The notes: generated from the sequence alone by a model not told the origin. A stretch of 64,000 nt of DNA from Lysobacterales bacterium (GCA_016721015.1 JADKJL010000012.1:124001-188000), one strand, 5' to 3'. Positions 18,376-30,972 are shown, counted from the stretch's first letter. Numbers and translations: made by a program.

Positions 18376-19014
18376 GCAGGAGCCGGCTTCAGCCGCGATG
18401 CTTCTGCTTTCGCGTGCCGAAACGCATCGCAGCTGAAGCTGCCTCCTACGACATGTCGCTATCGGGATTTTTGAGGAGACGGGTGGCCGGCCTCGCTCGG
18501 GCATCGCGCGATCCCGTCGCACAGTCCGCTCTCCATCCCGTGGGAGCCGGCTTCAGCCGCGATGCTTCTGCTCGGGGCCGACGCCGCGGGGGGGGGGGGG
18601 GTGAGGGGGGGGGCGCGCGGAGCGGCTCACCGGAGCTCCTGCTTCGCGTGCCGAAACGCATCGCAGCTGAAGCTGCCTCCTACGACGCGTCGCTATCGGG
18701 ATTTTTGAGGAGACGGGTGGCCGGCCTCGCTCGGGCATCGCGCGATCCCGTCGCACAGTCCGCTCTCCATCCCGTAGGAGCCGGCTTCAGCCGCGATGCT
18801 TCTGCTTGCGCGGGCCGAAACGCATCGCAGCTGAAGCTGCCTCCTACGACAAGTCGCTATCGGGATTTTTGAGGAGACGGGTGGCCGGCCTCGCTCGGGC
18901 ATCGCGCGATCCGGTCGCACAGTCCGCTCTCCATCCCGTAGGAGCCGGCTTCAGCCGCGATGCTTCTGCTTTCGCGGGCCGAAACGCATCGCAGCTGAAG
19001 CTGCTTCCTACGAC
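18376..19014. repeat. Four-unit tandem array of a palindrome plus spacer
   Basis: Units begin near 18376, 18539, 18774 and 18938, about 162 bp apart except where the second carries about 70 extra bases. Each unit has an inverted pair (GGAGCCGGCTTCAGCCGCG and GCATCGCAGCTGAAGCTGC) around a loop, then an 85-bp spacer containing GGGATTTTTGAGGAG. The second unit contains a 14-G run (18588-18601) and a 9-G run (18605-18613). No gene is present between 18314 and 19071. Confidence 0.85.
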
Positions 19015-19071
19015 GCGTCGTTGTCGTGTGGGTTGAGGTATGCAGCGTTGATTTCGCGCGAATCAACAACC

Positions 19072-20052
19072 TCAGTAGCCATTCGGCTGGTTCTGCTGGC
19101 CCTGCATGTTCCCCTGGCCCTGCATGTTCCCCTGGCCCTGCATGTTCCCCTGGCCCTGCATGTTCCCCTGGCCCTGCATGTTCCCCTGGCCCTGCATGTT
19201 CCCGCGCCCCTGCATGTTCCCCTGTGGCTGCATCGAACCGGCGATCTGCTGTGCGCGTTGCCAGGATTCGATGCCGCCGCGATACCAGAGCACGTTTTGA
19301 TAGCCCATGTTGATCGCGCGCAAGGCCGCATTGTAGGACATCCAGCATTGCGGGCTCAGGCAATAGAACACCATCGGCCGATCCTTTCGGCCCTGGGTCA
19401 CCTGGGTCAGGTAGTTGCCGAATTCCTGCTGGGTCTGGTCGTTGAAGCTGCCCGCTTGCGAGGCCGGTGCCGCGAACTGCGCGCCCGGAATCATGTCGCC
19501 CTGGCCGAGCACGTGGAAAATCAACAATCCGCTTTGCTGCCCGCGCTGGATTTCGCCAAGCAGATGATCGGTGGTGATGATTTTTCCACCGGGAATGCTG
19601 GTTGGCGTTGGCCCGTGCATGTTCTGCTGCAGGGTCGCCTGCGCGGGAATGCCGAAATCCTGCATCTCCGACTGCACGAGCTGCTGCAGTGGATTGCCCT
19701 GCCCCATGCCCGACGACGGCGCTGCATTCGGCTGGCCATAACCTGACGCGGGTGGTGGCGGCTGAGTGCCCTGATTGTCCGCGTTTGGATAGGCATTGTT
19801 GTAGCCGGTATCGGCTTGCCCAGTCTGGTTTGCGGAGCCGCCGTTATGGTTGTCGGGCGGTGCATTCTGCTGATTCGGATAGGTGTTCTGGTTCTGGTTC
19901 TGTGGCGGCGGATAGGCCGGAGCCTGGTTGAAATCCTGTTGGGCGAAGGTCGCTGTCGATGCGGACAACAGCATGGCCGAGCCGATCAAACCGATCAGGC
20001 TGCAAGACCTGCGGCACCAACGAGCCTGTGAAGTGGGCGACTGCTTTGTCAT
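19072..20052 (-). CDS. Exported rhodanese-domain protein with a GNMQGQ repeat tail
   Basis: A 326-residue protein. A signal peptide (SLIGLIGSAMLLSAST, cleavage after TFA) is followed by an Asn/Gln/Pro-rich linker of about 100 residues, then a domain containing FYCLSPQCWMSYNAALRA and LWYRGGIESW, which is the rhodanese layout with its active-site Cys and resembles the CXXCW-motif proteins linked to PQQ-dependent pathways. The last 45 residues are GNMQGQ-type repeats. The ATG at 20052 was chosen because it places the signal peptide normally; the 13-codon extension upstream adds nothing. Substrate unknown; a periplasmic sulfur-relay role would be inference. Confidence 0.7.
   Translation of the reverse strand: MTKQSPTSQARWCRRSCSLIGLIGSAMLLSASTATFAQQDFNQAPAYPPPQNQNQNTYPNQQNAPPDNHNGGSANQTGQADTGYNNAYPNADNQGTQPPPPASGYGQPNAAPSSGMGQGNPLQQLVQSEMQDFGIPAQATLQQNMHGPTPTSIPGGKIITTDHLLGEIQRGQQSGLLIFHVLGQGDMIPGAQFAAPASQAGSFNDQTQQEFGNYLTQVTQGRKDRPMVFYCLSPQCWMSYNAALRAINMGYQNVLWYRGGIESWQRAQQIAGSMQPQGNMQGRGNMQGQGNMQGQGNMQGQGNMQGQGNMQGQGNMQGQQNQPNGY
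19104..19229. repeat. 18-bp coding tandem repeat, seven units
   Basis: Five identical CATGTTCCCCTGGCCCTG units followed by two variants, in frame, encoding GNMQGQ and GNMQGR on the minus strand. Perfect copies imply recent slippage or gene conversion. Confidence 0.95.
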
Positions 20053-20301
20053 CGGAATTCCTTGTGTCGGGAGGAAACATCGGCACAGCACGCAGAGCCT
20101 GAGTGACGGTCGCCAGCATCCTTGTCGCCCCCCTGGTCGCAGCCGACTGTCACCCAGGCGTTGAACGTCCTGTCAGGCCCTGTTGCGCAGAAGCGCAAGA
20201 AAGCGGCTCAGGCCGATGGATGAGCCGGTTTGCCACCGATTCACGCAAGACCGATCAGCCGCCGACCTGTCTCGGCAGCCATCGCGCAACGGACCGAAAC
20301 C

Positions 20302-21549
20302 ATGAACAAACCCCCCTGCCAGCGCTTGCCCTCACTTCTCGCCGTGGCGCTGTTGACCTGCGTCGGCCTGTCCGCCGGCTGCAATGCCGAACCCGGCTTT
20401 CCAATGCAGGAACGATCAACGCAAGCCCGGGCAGCGAATGATTCGCCGCAGCCCGCCGGCGTTTTCGTCGCCGCAAAACCACGCAAGCCGAGCCTGCCTG
20501 CAACGGCGAACGGCGCGCTGCAGAAAACCTCGATCGAGGATCCGGCCGGATTCCGGCAGCCGCTCACCGCTTACACCCTGACCATTCCGCAAGCCTGGCA
20601 GCCGCACGGTGCAGTGAGCTGGAATCGTGGCGTCGAGTGCATCTCCAACATGCTCAGCATCGACTGGACGGCCATCTCGCCGGATGGCTTGCAGGCTTTC
20701 TCGATCCTGCCGCGACTCACCTGGCAGGTCAGCAGCGCGACCATCGTCGAAATGTATCCGTGTCCGGCGGCTCCGATGCGCTCAGCCCGTGAATACCTGC
20801 AAGCGCTTGTGCAAAACGCACGGCCTGGCGCCCGCGTACTGTCCTATCGTGATCGGCCGGACATGATCCCGCCTAACAGTGCGCCGCCGCCCGGCATGAA
20901 TGGACGCCAGTGGACCGAGGCCGGCGAAATCCTCATCGCCTATCCGTTGCAAGGCCATGACATGCGTGAGTCGATCACCGCATCCGTCTTTTTTTCCGAA
21001 ATGGACAACCCGATGATCGGACGTTCGATATCGGCCTCGTCCTCGGACGCGCTGGCACTGCGCGCACCGGATGGCCAGCTTGATTTCTCCCTGCTTGCGC
21101 GGATCGCCCAATCCCTGCACATCAATCCCGCCTGGAACCAGCAAGTGCTCGAATACGGCAAGCGCCGGTCCGATGAAATCAGCCAGCGACAATCGATCGA
21201 GATCAGCAACTGGCACCAGCGGCGCATGAATGAGATCACCACTGCCGGCATTCTCGAGCGCGGGCGCATTCGCATGGATGCCATCCAGGCCGTAGGCCGG
21301 ATCAACAACCAGATCGTCGCCGGCCGTGATGCCAGTGGCGAGCGCCAGCAAGCAGCACGCATCGATACCATCCAGGAAGTGCAACCCTGGCGCGATCCGG
21401 CCACAGGCAGCCAGGTTGATCTGTCGATCCACTACCAGCACGCCTGGCAGCTCGATGACGGTCGCCAGTTCCTGACCAATGATCCGAACTTCAACCCTTA
21501 CCAGTCGCTGGGCATCAACGGCCACGCACTGGAACCCGCGCGCAATTGA
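20302..21549 (+). CDS. Hypothetical lipoprotein
   Basis: A 415-residue protein that I do not recognise at family level. The N-terminus is a lipoprotein signal: LPSLLAVALLTCVGLSAGC, with the lipobox Cys near residue 26. The mature part has a beta-rich middle (TLTIPQAWQPHGAVSW) and a charged helical segment at about 300-370 (RRSDEISQRQSIEISNW) followed by a C-terminal YQHAWQLDDGRQFLTNDP region. The ATG at 20302 gives the proper signal; the upstream in-frame ATG does not. It stands alone; the preceding 250 bp contain no clear signal. Confidence 0.75.
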   Translation: MNKPPCQRLPSLLAVALLTCVGLSAGCNAEPGFPMQERSTQARAANDSPQPAGVFVAAKPRKPSLPATANGALQKTSIEDPAGFRQPLTAYTLTIPQAWQPHGAVSWNRGVECISNMLSIDWTAISPDGLQAFSILPRLTWQVSSATIVEMYPCPAAPMRSAREYLQALVQNARPGARVLSYRDRPDMIPPNSAPPPGMNGRQWTEAGEILIAYPLQGHDMRESITASVFFSEMDNPMIGRSISASSSDALALRAPDGQLDFSLLARIAQSLHINPAWNQQVLEYGKRRSDEISQRQSIEISNWHQRRMNEITTAGILERGRIRMDAIQAVGRINNQIVAGRDASGERQQAARIDTIQEVQPWRDPATGSQVDLSIHYQHAWQLDDGRQFLTNDPNFNPYQSLGINGHALEPARN

Positions 21550-21700
21550 TCACACCCGTCGACGCGCCAACAAGCAAGGCAATGACGCCGCCTGGACTGA
21601 TCCGGCGACGGCCTGTCGGTTTGGCGATGAAGTATTGGAAAGGTGGCCGAATCGGCCGGGAGCACTGCCAGCGCGGATGCGCGCGCGACACATCGAAAGT

Positions 21701-21769
21701 GCCCGAATGAGGGTTGTCGGCTCCTTGTCGGCGTCCTGCCGAACTCCCTGCGTTGACCCTCATCCGGGC
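21701..21769. repeat. Inverted repeat in a convergent intergenic region
   Basis: GCCCGAATGAGGGT and ACCCTCATCCGGGC form a 14-bp stem with one mismatch around a loop of about 40 nt, between two tail-to-tail genes. It could act as a bidirectional terminator or be the remnant of a small mobile repeat. The rest of 21550-21853 shows nothing else. Confidence 0.55.
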
Positions 21770-21853
21770 GTTTGATCGTCCTTGATCCTGTATTGCGCAA
21801 AAAAGCGACAAACCGGCTCACGCGGCCGGCAGGCGCACGTGAAATGTCGGGAG

Positions 21854-22354
21854 TCAGCGCTTGTATTGCCTCAGATCGGCCTTGAGTTGTTCAAGCAGTC
21901 GGTGCGGTTCGATATCAAGTGCCTTCAAGGCGATCACGCATGGCGTGCCGTATTTTTCCTTGAACACCTCGAGCATCGGCCCCGTTCTATACAAGGCACT
22001 GCTGATTAGCTGGTCGGGATCGACAAGGTCGATCGCCAGCCAGGTCGGTGCCCGGCCAGCCAGCGTGACCAGACGAAATTGGACGATATCGTTCCACGCG
22101 ATCAACCGTTGCGGAAGACCCGTGCGATCAAGCAAGCCCTTGTCATCGACGACGAGAGCCGGCCGCTTGTCCATCCGTTTCCAGATGCCGAAGCCGAAAA
22201 AAACGACGCCGGATACGACCAGGCCGAGCGGCAGCATGCGCAACACGATGCCGTCCCGAAACCAGTCCCACGATGCCCAACCCAACGCAATAGCCAACGC
22301 ACCCATTGCCGCCCAAACCCAGAAAACGCTCGCCCGTCCCTTGACTTCCAGCAT
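21854..22354 (-). CDS. Two-helix membrane protein of the STM3941 type
   Basis: A 166-residue protein with two N-terminal membrane helices (VFWVWAAMGALAIALGW and LPLGLVVSGVVFFGFGIW) and a soluble domain containing LVVDDKGLLDRTGLP and IAWNDIVQFRLV, followed by LIDLVDP-like and PCVIALKALDIEP segments. That layout corresponds to the uncharacterised STM3941 family. Divergent from the next gene; the 105 bp between them should contain both promoters. Confidence 0.65.
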   Translation of the reverse strand: MLEVKGRASVFWVWAAMGALAIALGWASWDWFRDGIVLRMLPLGLVVSGVVFFGFGIWKRMDKRPALVVDDKGLLDRTGLPQRLIAWNDIVQFRLVTLAGRAPTWLAIDLVDPDQLISSALYRTGPMLEVFKEKYGTPCVIALKALDIEPHRLLEQLKADLRQYKR

Positions 22355-22459
22355 GTCGGCAACGCTCCTTCGCGCAAATCGAGTTTTGTATTTTGATTGG
22401 GCAACCGGATAAAGTACAGAATCCTCTGCACCCCCAACGCAACCACTCCCGGAGAAACC

Positions 22460-22963
22460 ATGGCCTCATCGTGGAAGTCACTCAGCCTTGGCGACAAGAT
22501 CCTTCGAGGCCACAACCTGCTCTGGTGGGCCATTGTTTTTCCGATCGCCGTCATCGCCATCGGTTACACGGCGGTTTCAAGCACATGGCGCTCGCAAGCC
22601 ATCCTCAACGACCACTCGATCGTCCAGGCGACTGTCTCGGTTGACGAAGAGACTGCGCCGACCAAGCAACTTGCCCGTTTCAAATACAGCTTTGACGTCG
22701 ATGGCAAGTCCTACAGCAAGAACTTCCCGGTTCCATGGCGGCGTGCCGACCAGATCGAGGTCGGCGGCACGATCCCGGTCGCCTATGCCAACTTTGATCC
22801 GAACCAGTCGCAGCGCGAGGAACTGCTCGCGGGAAATGCCGACATGCAAGCGAACCTGATCAGTGTCGCCACCCTGGCCGCGCTGGCGGCGCTGTTGATC
22901 GGCCTGTTCTGGCTGGTTTTCAACTATCTGATCAAACGCAGGATCGTGGCGTACCTCGAATGA
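22460..22963 (+). CDS. DUF3592-like membrane protein
   Basis: A 167-residue protein with helices at both ends (LLWWAIVFPIAVIAIGYTAV and SVATLAALAALLIGLFWLVF) and a beta domain between them (FKYSFDVDGKSYSKN, IPVAYANFDPNQSQ). This sandwich matches DUF3592-type proteins of unknown function. The ATG at 22460 follows CGGAGAAACC at proper spacing; the upstream in-frame ATG at 22397 was rejected for that reason. Confidence 0.7.
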   Translation: MASSWKSLSLGDKILRGHNLLWWAIVFPIAVIAIGYTAVSSTWRSQAILNDHSIVQATVSVDEETAPTKQLARFKYSFDVDGKSYSKNFPVPWRRADQIEVGGTIPVAYANFDPNQSQREELLAGNADMQANLISVATLAALAALLIGLFWLVFNYLIKRRIVAYLE

Positions 22964-23041
22964 GCCGTTGCCGCGTCGGCGCTTGCTGACGCCCGATCGC
23001 GCATCGGTTAGCCTTGGCCGATCATCGCAGGGAGTTGCCAC

Positions 23042-26893
<3,852 letters not shown>

Positions 26894-27171
26894 CGAAAGT
26901 CGGCCGTGCTTTTGATGAAGATGATGCGCAAGATCATTGAATCGCCAGCCGCCTGTCGGACTTTGCCGGTTGAGGCGAAAAGTCGGTTGGGCGAGGTCAG
27001 AACTCGACGATTCACAGGCTCATAGAGGTTCTGTGGGTCAAATCAGAAAATCGACAACGCATGAGTTCGAGATGACAAGAGGGCCCAAGAAGTCGAAATA
27101 GGCGTATTGTGAGACCCCAACAAGGCCCCATTAAGGCCCCGTTTCCCAAATTGGATCGGACAGGAAGAATC

Positions 27172-27429
27172 ATGAACGCGACCGTCAAAGCAAAAATTTC
27201 GGCTGAACTCAAGCTTCAGGCAGAGAATACTCTCAGGGAAGTTGGCCTGGATATGACGAGTGCCATCCGGATATTTCTGACTCAGGTGGTAAACACCGGA
27301 GGAATTCCCTTCGAGGTTCGGGTAGCCCAGCCCAATCGCGCCACGCTGGCCGCCATATCCGACAGCTATTCCGGGAAGACTGAGCGCGCCAATTCGGTGG
27401 ATGCGCTGTTTGCAGACGCAGCGAACTAA
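27172..27429 (+). CDS. dinJ: DinJ/RelB-family antitoxin
   Basis: An 85-residue antitoxin. The N-terminal ribbon-helix-helix segment (TVKAKISAELKLQAENTL then VGLDMTSAIRIFLTQVV) is the DNA-binding dimer domain shared by DinJ and RelB, and IPFEVRVAQPN is the usual hinge before the toxin-binding tail. It precedes the yafQ-type toxin by 9 bp. Members repress their own promoter; I could not pick a convincing operator upstream. The ATG at 27172 follows CAGGAAG. Confidence 0.87.
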   Translation: MNATVKAKISAELKLQAENTLREVGLDMTSAIRIFLTQVVNTGGIPFEVRVAQPNRATLAAISDSYSGKTERANSVDALFADAAN

Positions 27430-27438
27430 GCTTCGCGC

Positions 27439-27738
27439 ATGCCAAATCGCAAAGTAAGGTACACGTCTCAATTCAAGAGTGACCTGAAGCGCGCGCATTC
27501 ACACAAGAAATGCGATGTGAATTCATTGAAAGCAGCAATGACTGCTTTGGAAGCGCGCAAGCCACTGGAGCCTGCGCTGCTGAATCACGCACTGCGTGGT
27601 CGATACCCAAACCAGCGCGGCGGCGACACGGATTGTCGAGAGTGCCACACAAGCAACGATTGGCTATTGGTTTACAGGCTCCCGGATGAGGACACCGTCA
27701 TCTTTGTTCGAACCGGGACGCACTCCGAGCTTTTTTGA
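27439..27738 (+). CDS. yafQ: YafQ-family mRNA interferase toxin
   Basis: A 99-residue RelE-superfamily toxin. The C-terminal DWLLVYRLPDEDTVIFVRTG followed by THSELF is the YafQ signature, including the catalytic His in THSELF; the RECH segment corresponds to the conserved His-containing strand. A short insertion (YPNQRGGDTDC) lengthens the loop before it. YafQ cleaves mRNA in the ribosome at AAA-type codons and is blocked by DinJ. The pair lies between two 42-bp direct repeats, which suggests it arrived as a cassette. Confidence 0.87.
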   Translation: MPNRKVRYTSQFKSDLKRAHSHKKCDVNSLKAAMTALEARKPLEPALLNHALRGRYPNQRGGDTDCRECHTSNDWLLVYRLPDEDTVIFVRTGTHSELF

Positions 27739-27853
27739 TCCGGCCGTCGACCGAGCCACCCGCATGATCAATTGATGGCTCACGTACAAGCGACTATTCA
27801 ATCCGCAAAGCACAAACACAAGTCGGCGTAGCGCTGCCAATTCGCGGGAATGC

Positions 27854-28095
27854 AAAAGCGCCGGATGAGCCGGCCGCCAGGCCGCCTTCCGATGCTCGTA
27901 GTACAGCCGCTCGCGATCATCGAGGATGGCGTAAAGGGCGGCCAGATCTTGCGCATCGGGACTGAGCCAGGCATCGATGTTTTCCGGCCTGATGGGAATG
28001 GTGCAGCGGTCATGCCCGGCGGCGGCGATTTCGGCGGGCAGCTCGTCGGTGATGGCGGCGAATGAGAGCAGATCGTCCTCGCCCTCACCGTGCCC
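27854..28095 (-). pseudogene. 3' fragment of a second SRAP (YedK/HMCES-like) gene
   Basis: This stretch aligns over its whole length with 29868-30109, the 3' end of the complete SRAP gene nearby, at roughly 85 percent identity by eye. Read on the minus strand it gives IRPENIDAWLSPDAQDLAALY followed by AILDDRERLYYEHR, without the N-terminal catalytic Cys or the rest of the domain. At 28092 homology stops and is replaced by the duplicated tail of the restriction-modification gene. The stop codon of the full gene is also lost here. It is a non-functional relic. Confidence 0.85.
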
Positions 28096-28133
28096 AGGAA
28101 ACCAACGGCCGCTACACAGGAATCGGCAAGTAG
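28092..28133. repeat. Right copy of the 42-bp direct repeat
   Basis: Identical to 26852-26893 except for one A-to-G change next to the TAG. It is joined directly to the truncated SRAP fragment, marking a recombination joint. Confidence 0.9.
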
Positions 28134-28218
28134 ACGCTCGGGCGTATTTGCTGGAGGCGAAACCTGAACCTTGTCATACGCGCGCGCCGCAAGACGCCTT
28201 ATCATAACTAAAAAGGTG

Positions 28219-28248
28219 TTGCAAGTGGCGCGCGCCACGGCCTATAGT
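28219..28248 (+). promoter_or_regulatory. Candidate promoter with an internal palindrome, upstream of the IPTL-CTERM gene
   Basis: TTGCAA and TATAGT are separated by 18 bp. The spacer contains the perfect 14-bp palindrome GTGGCGCGCGCCAC (28225-28238), a plausible repressor site. Confidence 0.5.
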
Positions 28249-28345
28249 GAAAAAAGTCATCCCGGAATTTGTGACAACGAATCGGACTCGTTGTCACCGC
28301 CTCCGCGTCGAGGGGGTCAATGGGTCTCAAGGGAGTAAATGTACA

Positions 28346-29728
28346 ATGTTACTTGTATCTTCGAAGCTGTCGGCTGGCGCGGCAATCGCTGTGTTTGTGC
28401 TGGTTTCCGTCCAGGCGTTCGCCCAGCCGGTCGCGCCCAATCTGAATTCGGCGGCGCCCTACGCGGTGTTGGGTACAAACGGCAGTCCAACCATTGGCAC
28501 GGTGACCTGCACCGATACCGGACCGGGTATCGGCATCACCGGCCAGGTGGGCACCACATTCGCCGGGGGGATCACCAACACCGGCCCGTGCGCGATCAGC
28601 GGACCGATCGTTGCGCCGGTCGGCAATGCGGTGGTCAATGACTTCAATACGGCATTCGCCTCGGTCGATAGCATGAACCCGACCTGCGACGGCCCGATTC
28701 CGACCACCAGCACCTCGCTCCCGCCCGGTGTCTACTGCTCCGCCGCAGGCACTACGCTAGGTGCCGGCGTCACACTGACGCTCAGCGGAAGCGCGAGCGA
28801 CGTCTGGATTTTCAAGGTCGGAACCGGCGGTTTGGGCGCCCTCACACTGACCAACGCGCAGGTGGTCATGGGTGGCTCCGCGGATGCATGCAACGTGTAC
28901 TGGAAGACGGCCGAAGCCGCGACCGTAACGGATTCGGACTTCGTCGGAACCGTCCTCTCCGGTGCTGCCGCCACCATGGTCCGGGGAAGCTGGATCGGAC
29001 GAGCGCTGGCGACGACCGATGTGACCTTGACCGACCCCGCGCCAATGACCTTCGCGGGCTGCGCCGCACCGGCCTCAATCACGGTCAACAAGGATTTCAT
29101 CCCGAACGATCCCGCGGCCGTGCCAGTGAACCTGACTTGCAGCTCGGGCACGGTGATCAACGCGTCGCTGACCGCAGCCGAGGGCGCGCCTGCGGTATTC
29201 ACGGTGGGTGGCGCCGATCTGACCGGAACGACCTGTACGGCAACCGAGACGGTGCCTCCGGGCTACACGGCCGACCAGTCGGGTTGTGTCGGCGTGCCGC
29301 TGGACGGCAGTTGCACGATCATCAACACGCTCAACGGTGCAATCACCTACACCGTCACCGTGAACAAGGATTTCATCCCGGACAATTCGGCGACCGTGCC
29401 GGTGGCCCTGACCTGCAGCTCGGGTACGGTGGCCACGACACCGCTTAACGCCGCCGAGGGAGCGCCAGCCGTATTCACCGTGACGGGCCCCAATGCCGGG
29501 GCGACCTGCACGGCGACCGAGACGGTGCCAGCGGGCTACACGGCCGACCAGACGGATTGTGTCGCTGTGGCACTGGACGGCAGTTGCACCATCACCAACA
29601 CGCTGATTGCGGGTGGTGTGGTCGCCATCCCCACGCTTTCCGAGTGGGGAATGATCCTGCTTGCGGGGCTTCTGGCGCTGTTCGGATTCGTCGTGGTGCG
29701 CAAGCGCGCAAGGGTTTCCTCAAACTGA
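28346..29728 (+). CDS. Ice-binding-like (DUF3494) surface protein with IPTL-CTERM sorting signal
   Basis: A 460-residue exported protein. A signal peptide ends at AFAQ. The DUF3494 domain (about 35-240) shows AAPYAVLGTNGSPTIGTV, LPPGVYCSAAG and SDVWIFKVG. Two repeats of about 90 residues follow, each with ITVNKDFIPN or VTVNKDFIPD, CSSGTV and an ETVP.GYTADQ segment. The C-terminus IPTLSEWGMILLAGLLALFG plus VVVRKR is an IPTL-CTERM signal, processed by an exosortase-like enzyme not in this window. Ice binding is not implied; the domain is common in adhesins. The start follows AAGGGAG; an earlier in-frame ATG at 28247 overlaps the likely promoter and was rejected. Confidence 0.85.
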   Translation: MLLVSSKLSAGAAIAVFVLVSVQAFAQPVAPNLNSAAPYAVLGTNGSPTIGTVTCTDTGPGIGITGQVGTTFAGGITNTGPCAISGPIVAPVGNAVVNDFNTAFASVDSMNPTCDGPIPTTSTSLPPGVYCSAAGTTLGAGVTLTLSGSASDVWIFKVGTGGLGALTLTNAQVVMGGSADACNVYWKTAEAATVTDSDFVGTVLSGAAATMVRGSWIGRALATTDVTLTDPAPMTFAGCAAPASITVNKDFIPNDPAAVPVNLTCSSGTVINASLTAAEGAPAVFTVGGADLTGTTCTATETVPPGYTADQSGCVGVPLDGSCTIINTLNGAITYTVTVNKDFIPDNSATVPVALTCSSGTVATTPLNAAEGAPAVFTVTGPNAGATCTATETVPAGYTADQTDCVAVALDGSCTITNTLIAGGVVAIPTLSEWGMILLAGLLALFGFVVVRKRARVSSN

Positions 29729-29764
29729 GACCGGCCATTCGTTAGACGCCAGGACGAAACGCAC

Positions 29765-29803
29765 AGGGCCACGGAGACAATCGTCTCCGTGGCCCTTTGT
29801 TTT
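29765..29803 (+). terminator. Intrinsic terminator of the IPTL-CTERM gene
   Basis: AGGGCCACGGAGAC and GTCTCCGTGGCCCT form a perfect 14-bp stem with a 4-nt loop, followed by TTGTTTT. Confidence 0.92.
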
Positions 29804-29890
29804 GGTCGCCAACTGCCTCTCCAGGGTCGCACGGCAAAGCATGGTGTTGTTCGGATCGCGCGAACCCAAAAGCGCCGGATGAGCCGGCTG

Positions 29891-30851
29891 CTAAGCCGCC
29901 ATCCGATGCTCGTAATACGGCCGCTCACGGTCATCGAGGATCGCGTAAAGCGCATCCAGGTTTTGCGGATCGGGATTGAGCCAGGCATCGATGTTTTCCG
30001 GGCTTGATCGGAATGATGCAGCGATCATGCCCGGCGGCAGCGATTTCGGCGGGAGGCTCGTCGGTAATCGCGGCGAATGACAGCAGATCGTCTTCGCCCT
30101 CGCCGTGCCAGTGTGACCACAGGCACGCGACCAGCATATCCTGTTGCGGCTGCGGGCGGAATTCGAGAATCACGTTTTCCTCGGCCTCGCCTTCACCGAG
30201 TTCCCGGCCTTCCAGCGCGTGACGGCTGACGTTCTCGTAGAACGCATTGACGATGGCGATACCGTGGTTGTGCCCGAACAGGCCTTTCCAGAACCCTTCG
30301 AGGTTGTCGCGGCGTGCGTTGTAGGTGCCCGGATATTTGCGGTCGTAAAACGCGGGCTTGCCTTGCGGTCGACACTGGTAGCGCATCGGCTTGATCACGC
30401 GCTGACCGTGTTCGATCACCATCACCGGCGCGTAAGTGCCAGGAAAGATCCGTGAATCGCGCGGCAGCAGATCTTGGCGCTTGATATCGGCGATGCGTGA
30501 GAGCAGCCACTTCAGCTTGCTCGTGGCAATGCGCTGGCTTTCGCTGGCGGCCTTGGTGATCCGCGTTTGCAGCGTGCGCTCGGCATCGGCCAGACGCTTG
30601 CGCTGCTTGAACAACTCCTGCTCGTGGCGGGCCAGCTCGGCCTGATCGAACTGCTCGATCATCGCCGCAATCGCGCGCTGATCCGCATCCGCCGGCTCGG
30701 CGAAGTTCGCATCCATGGCCTTCGGAATGCGCAGCGCCTGGCCCTCGGCACGATGCCCGTACAGCTTGACGAAAGCGTGGATATCGATATCCGCGCCAAA
30801 CTGCTTCACATAGCGCTTGAACGATTCCTCGACTTGAGCGGAATAACACAT
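29891..30851 (-). CDS. SRAP domain protein (YedK/HMCES-like), 1-nt frameshift near the 3' end
   Basis: Abasic-site sensor that forms a covalent DNA-protein crosslink through Cys2. The start at 30851 gives MCYSAQ, placing the catalytic Cys at position 2 as required. Other conserved parts are PRDSRIFPGTYAPV, YNARRDNLEGF, the AIVNAFYENV strand and GHDRCIIPI with the active-site His. An insertion of about 90 charged, coiled-coil-like residues (FDQAELARHEQELFKQRKR) lies in the N-terminal third. Near 30001 one extra base shifts the frame; the truncated relic at 27854 shows the original reading (PENIDAWL), and repair moves the stop from 29931 to 29891. It lies 34 bp after tRNA-Leu. Confidence 0.85.
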
Positions 30852-30885
30852 TGATCTGTCCTCCCTCGCGCGCACGGCGCGAGTC

Positions 30886-30972
30886 TGGTGCCCGGAGCGG
30901 GGGTCGAACCCGCATGGCCTTGCGGCCGAGGGATTTTAAGTCCCTTGCGTATACCAGTTTCGCCATCCGGGC
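30886..30972 (-). tRNA. tRNA-Leu (anticodon UAA)
   Basis: Acceptor stem GCCCGGA/TCCGGGC, anticodon loop CTTAAAA within a GGGA/TCCC stem, long class II variable arm (CTCGGCCGCAAGGCCATG), T-loop GGTTCGACCCC and encoded ACCA end. Last member of a Gly-Cys-Leu cluster. Confidence 0.95.

Noticed and set aside
18376..19014. CRISPR-like array with long spacers
   Set aside because: The intervals between palindromes are themselves repeated, so they are not unique spacers.
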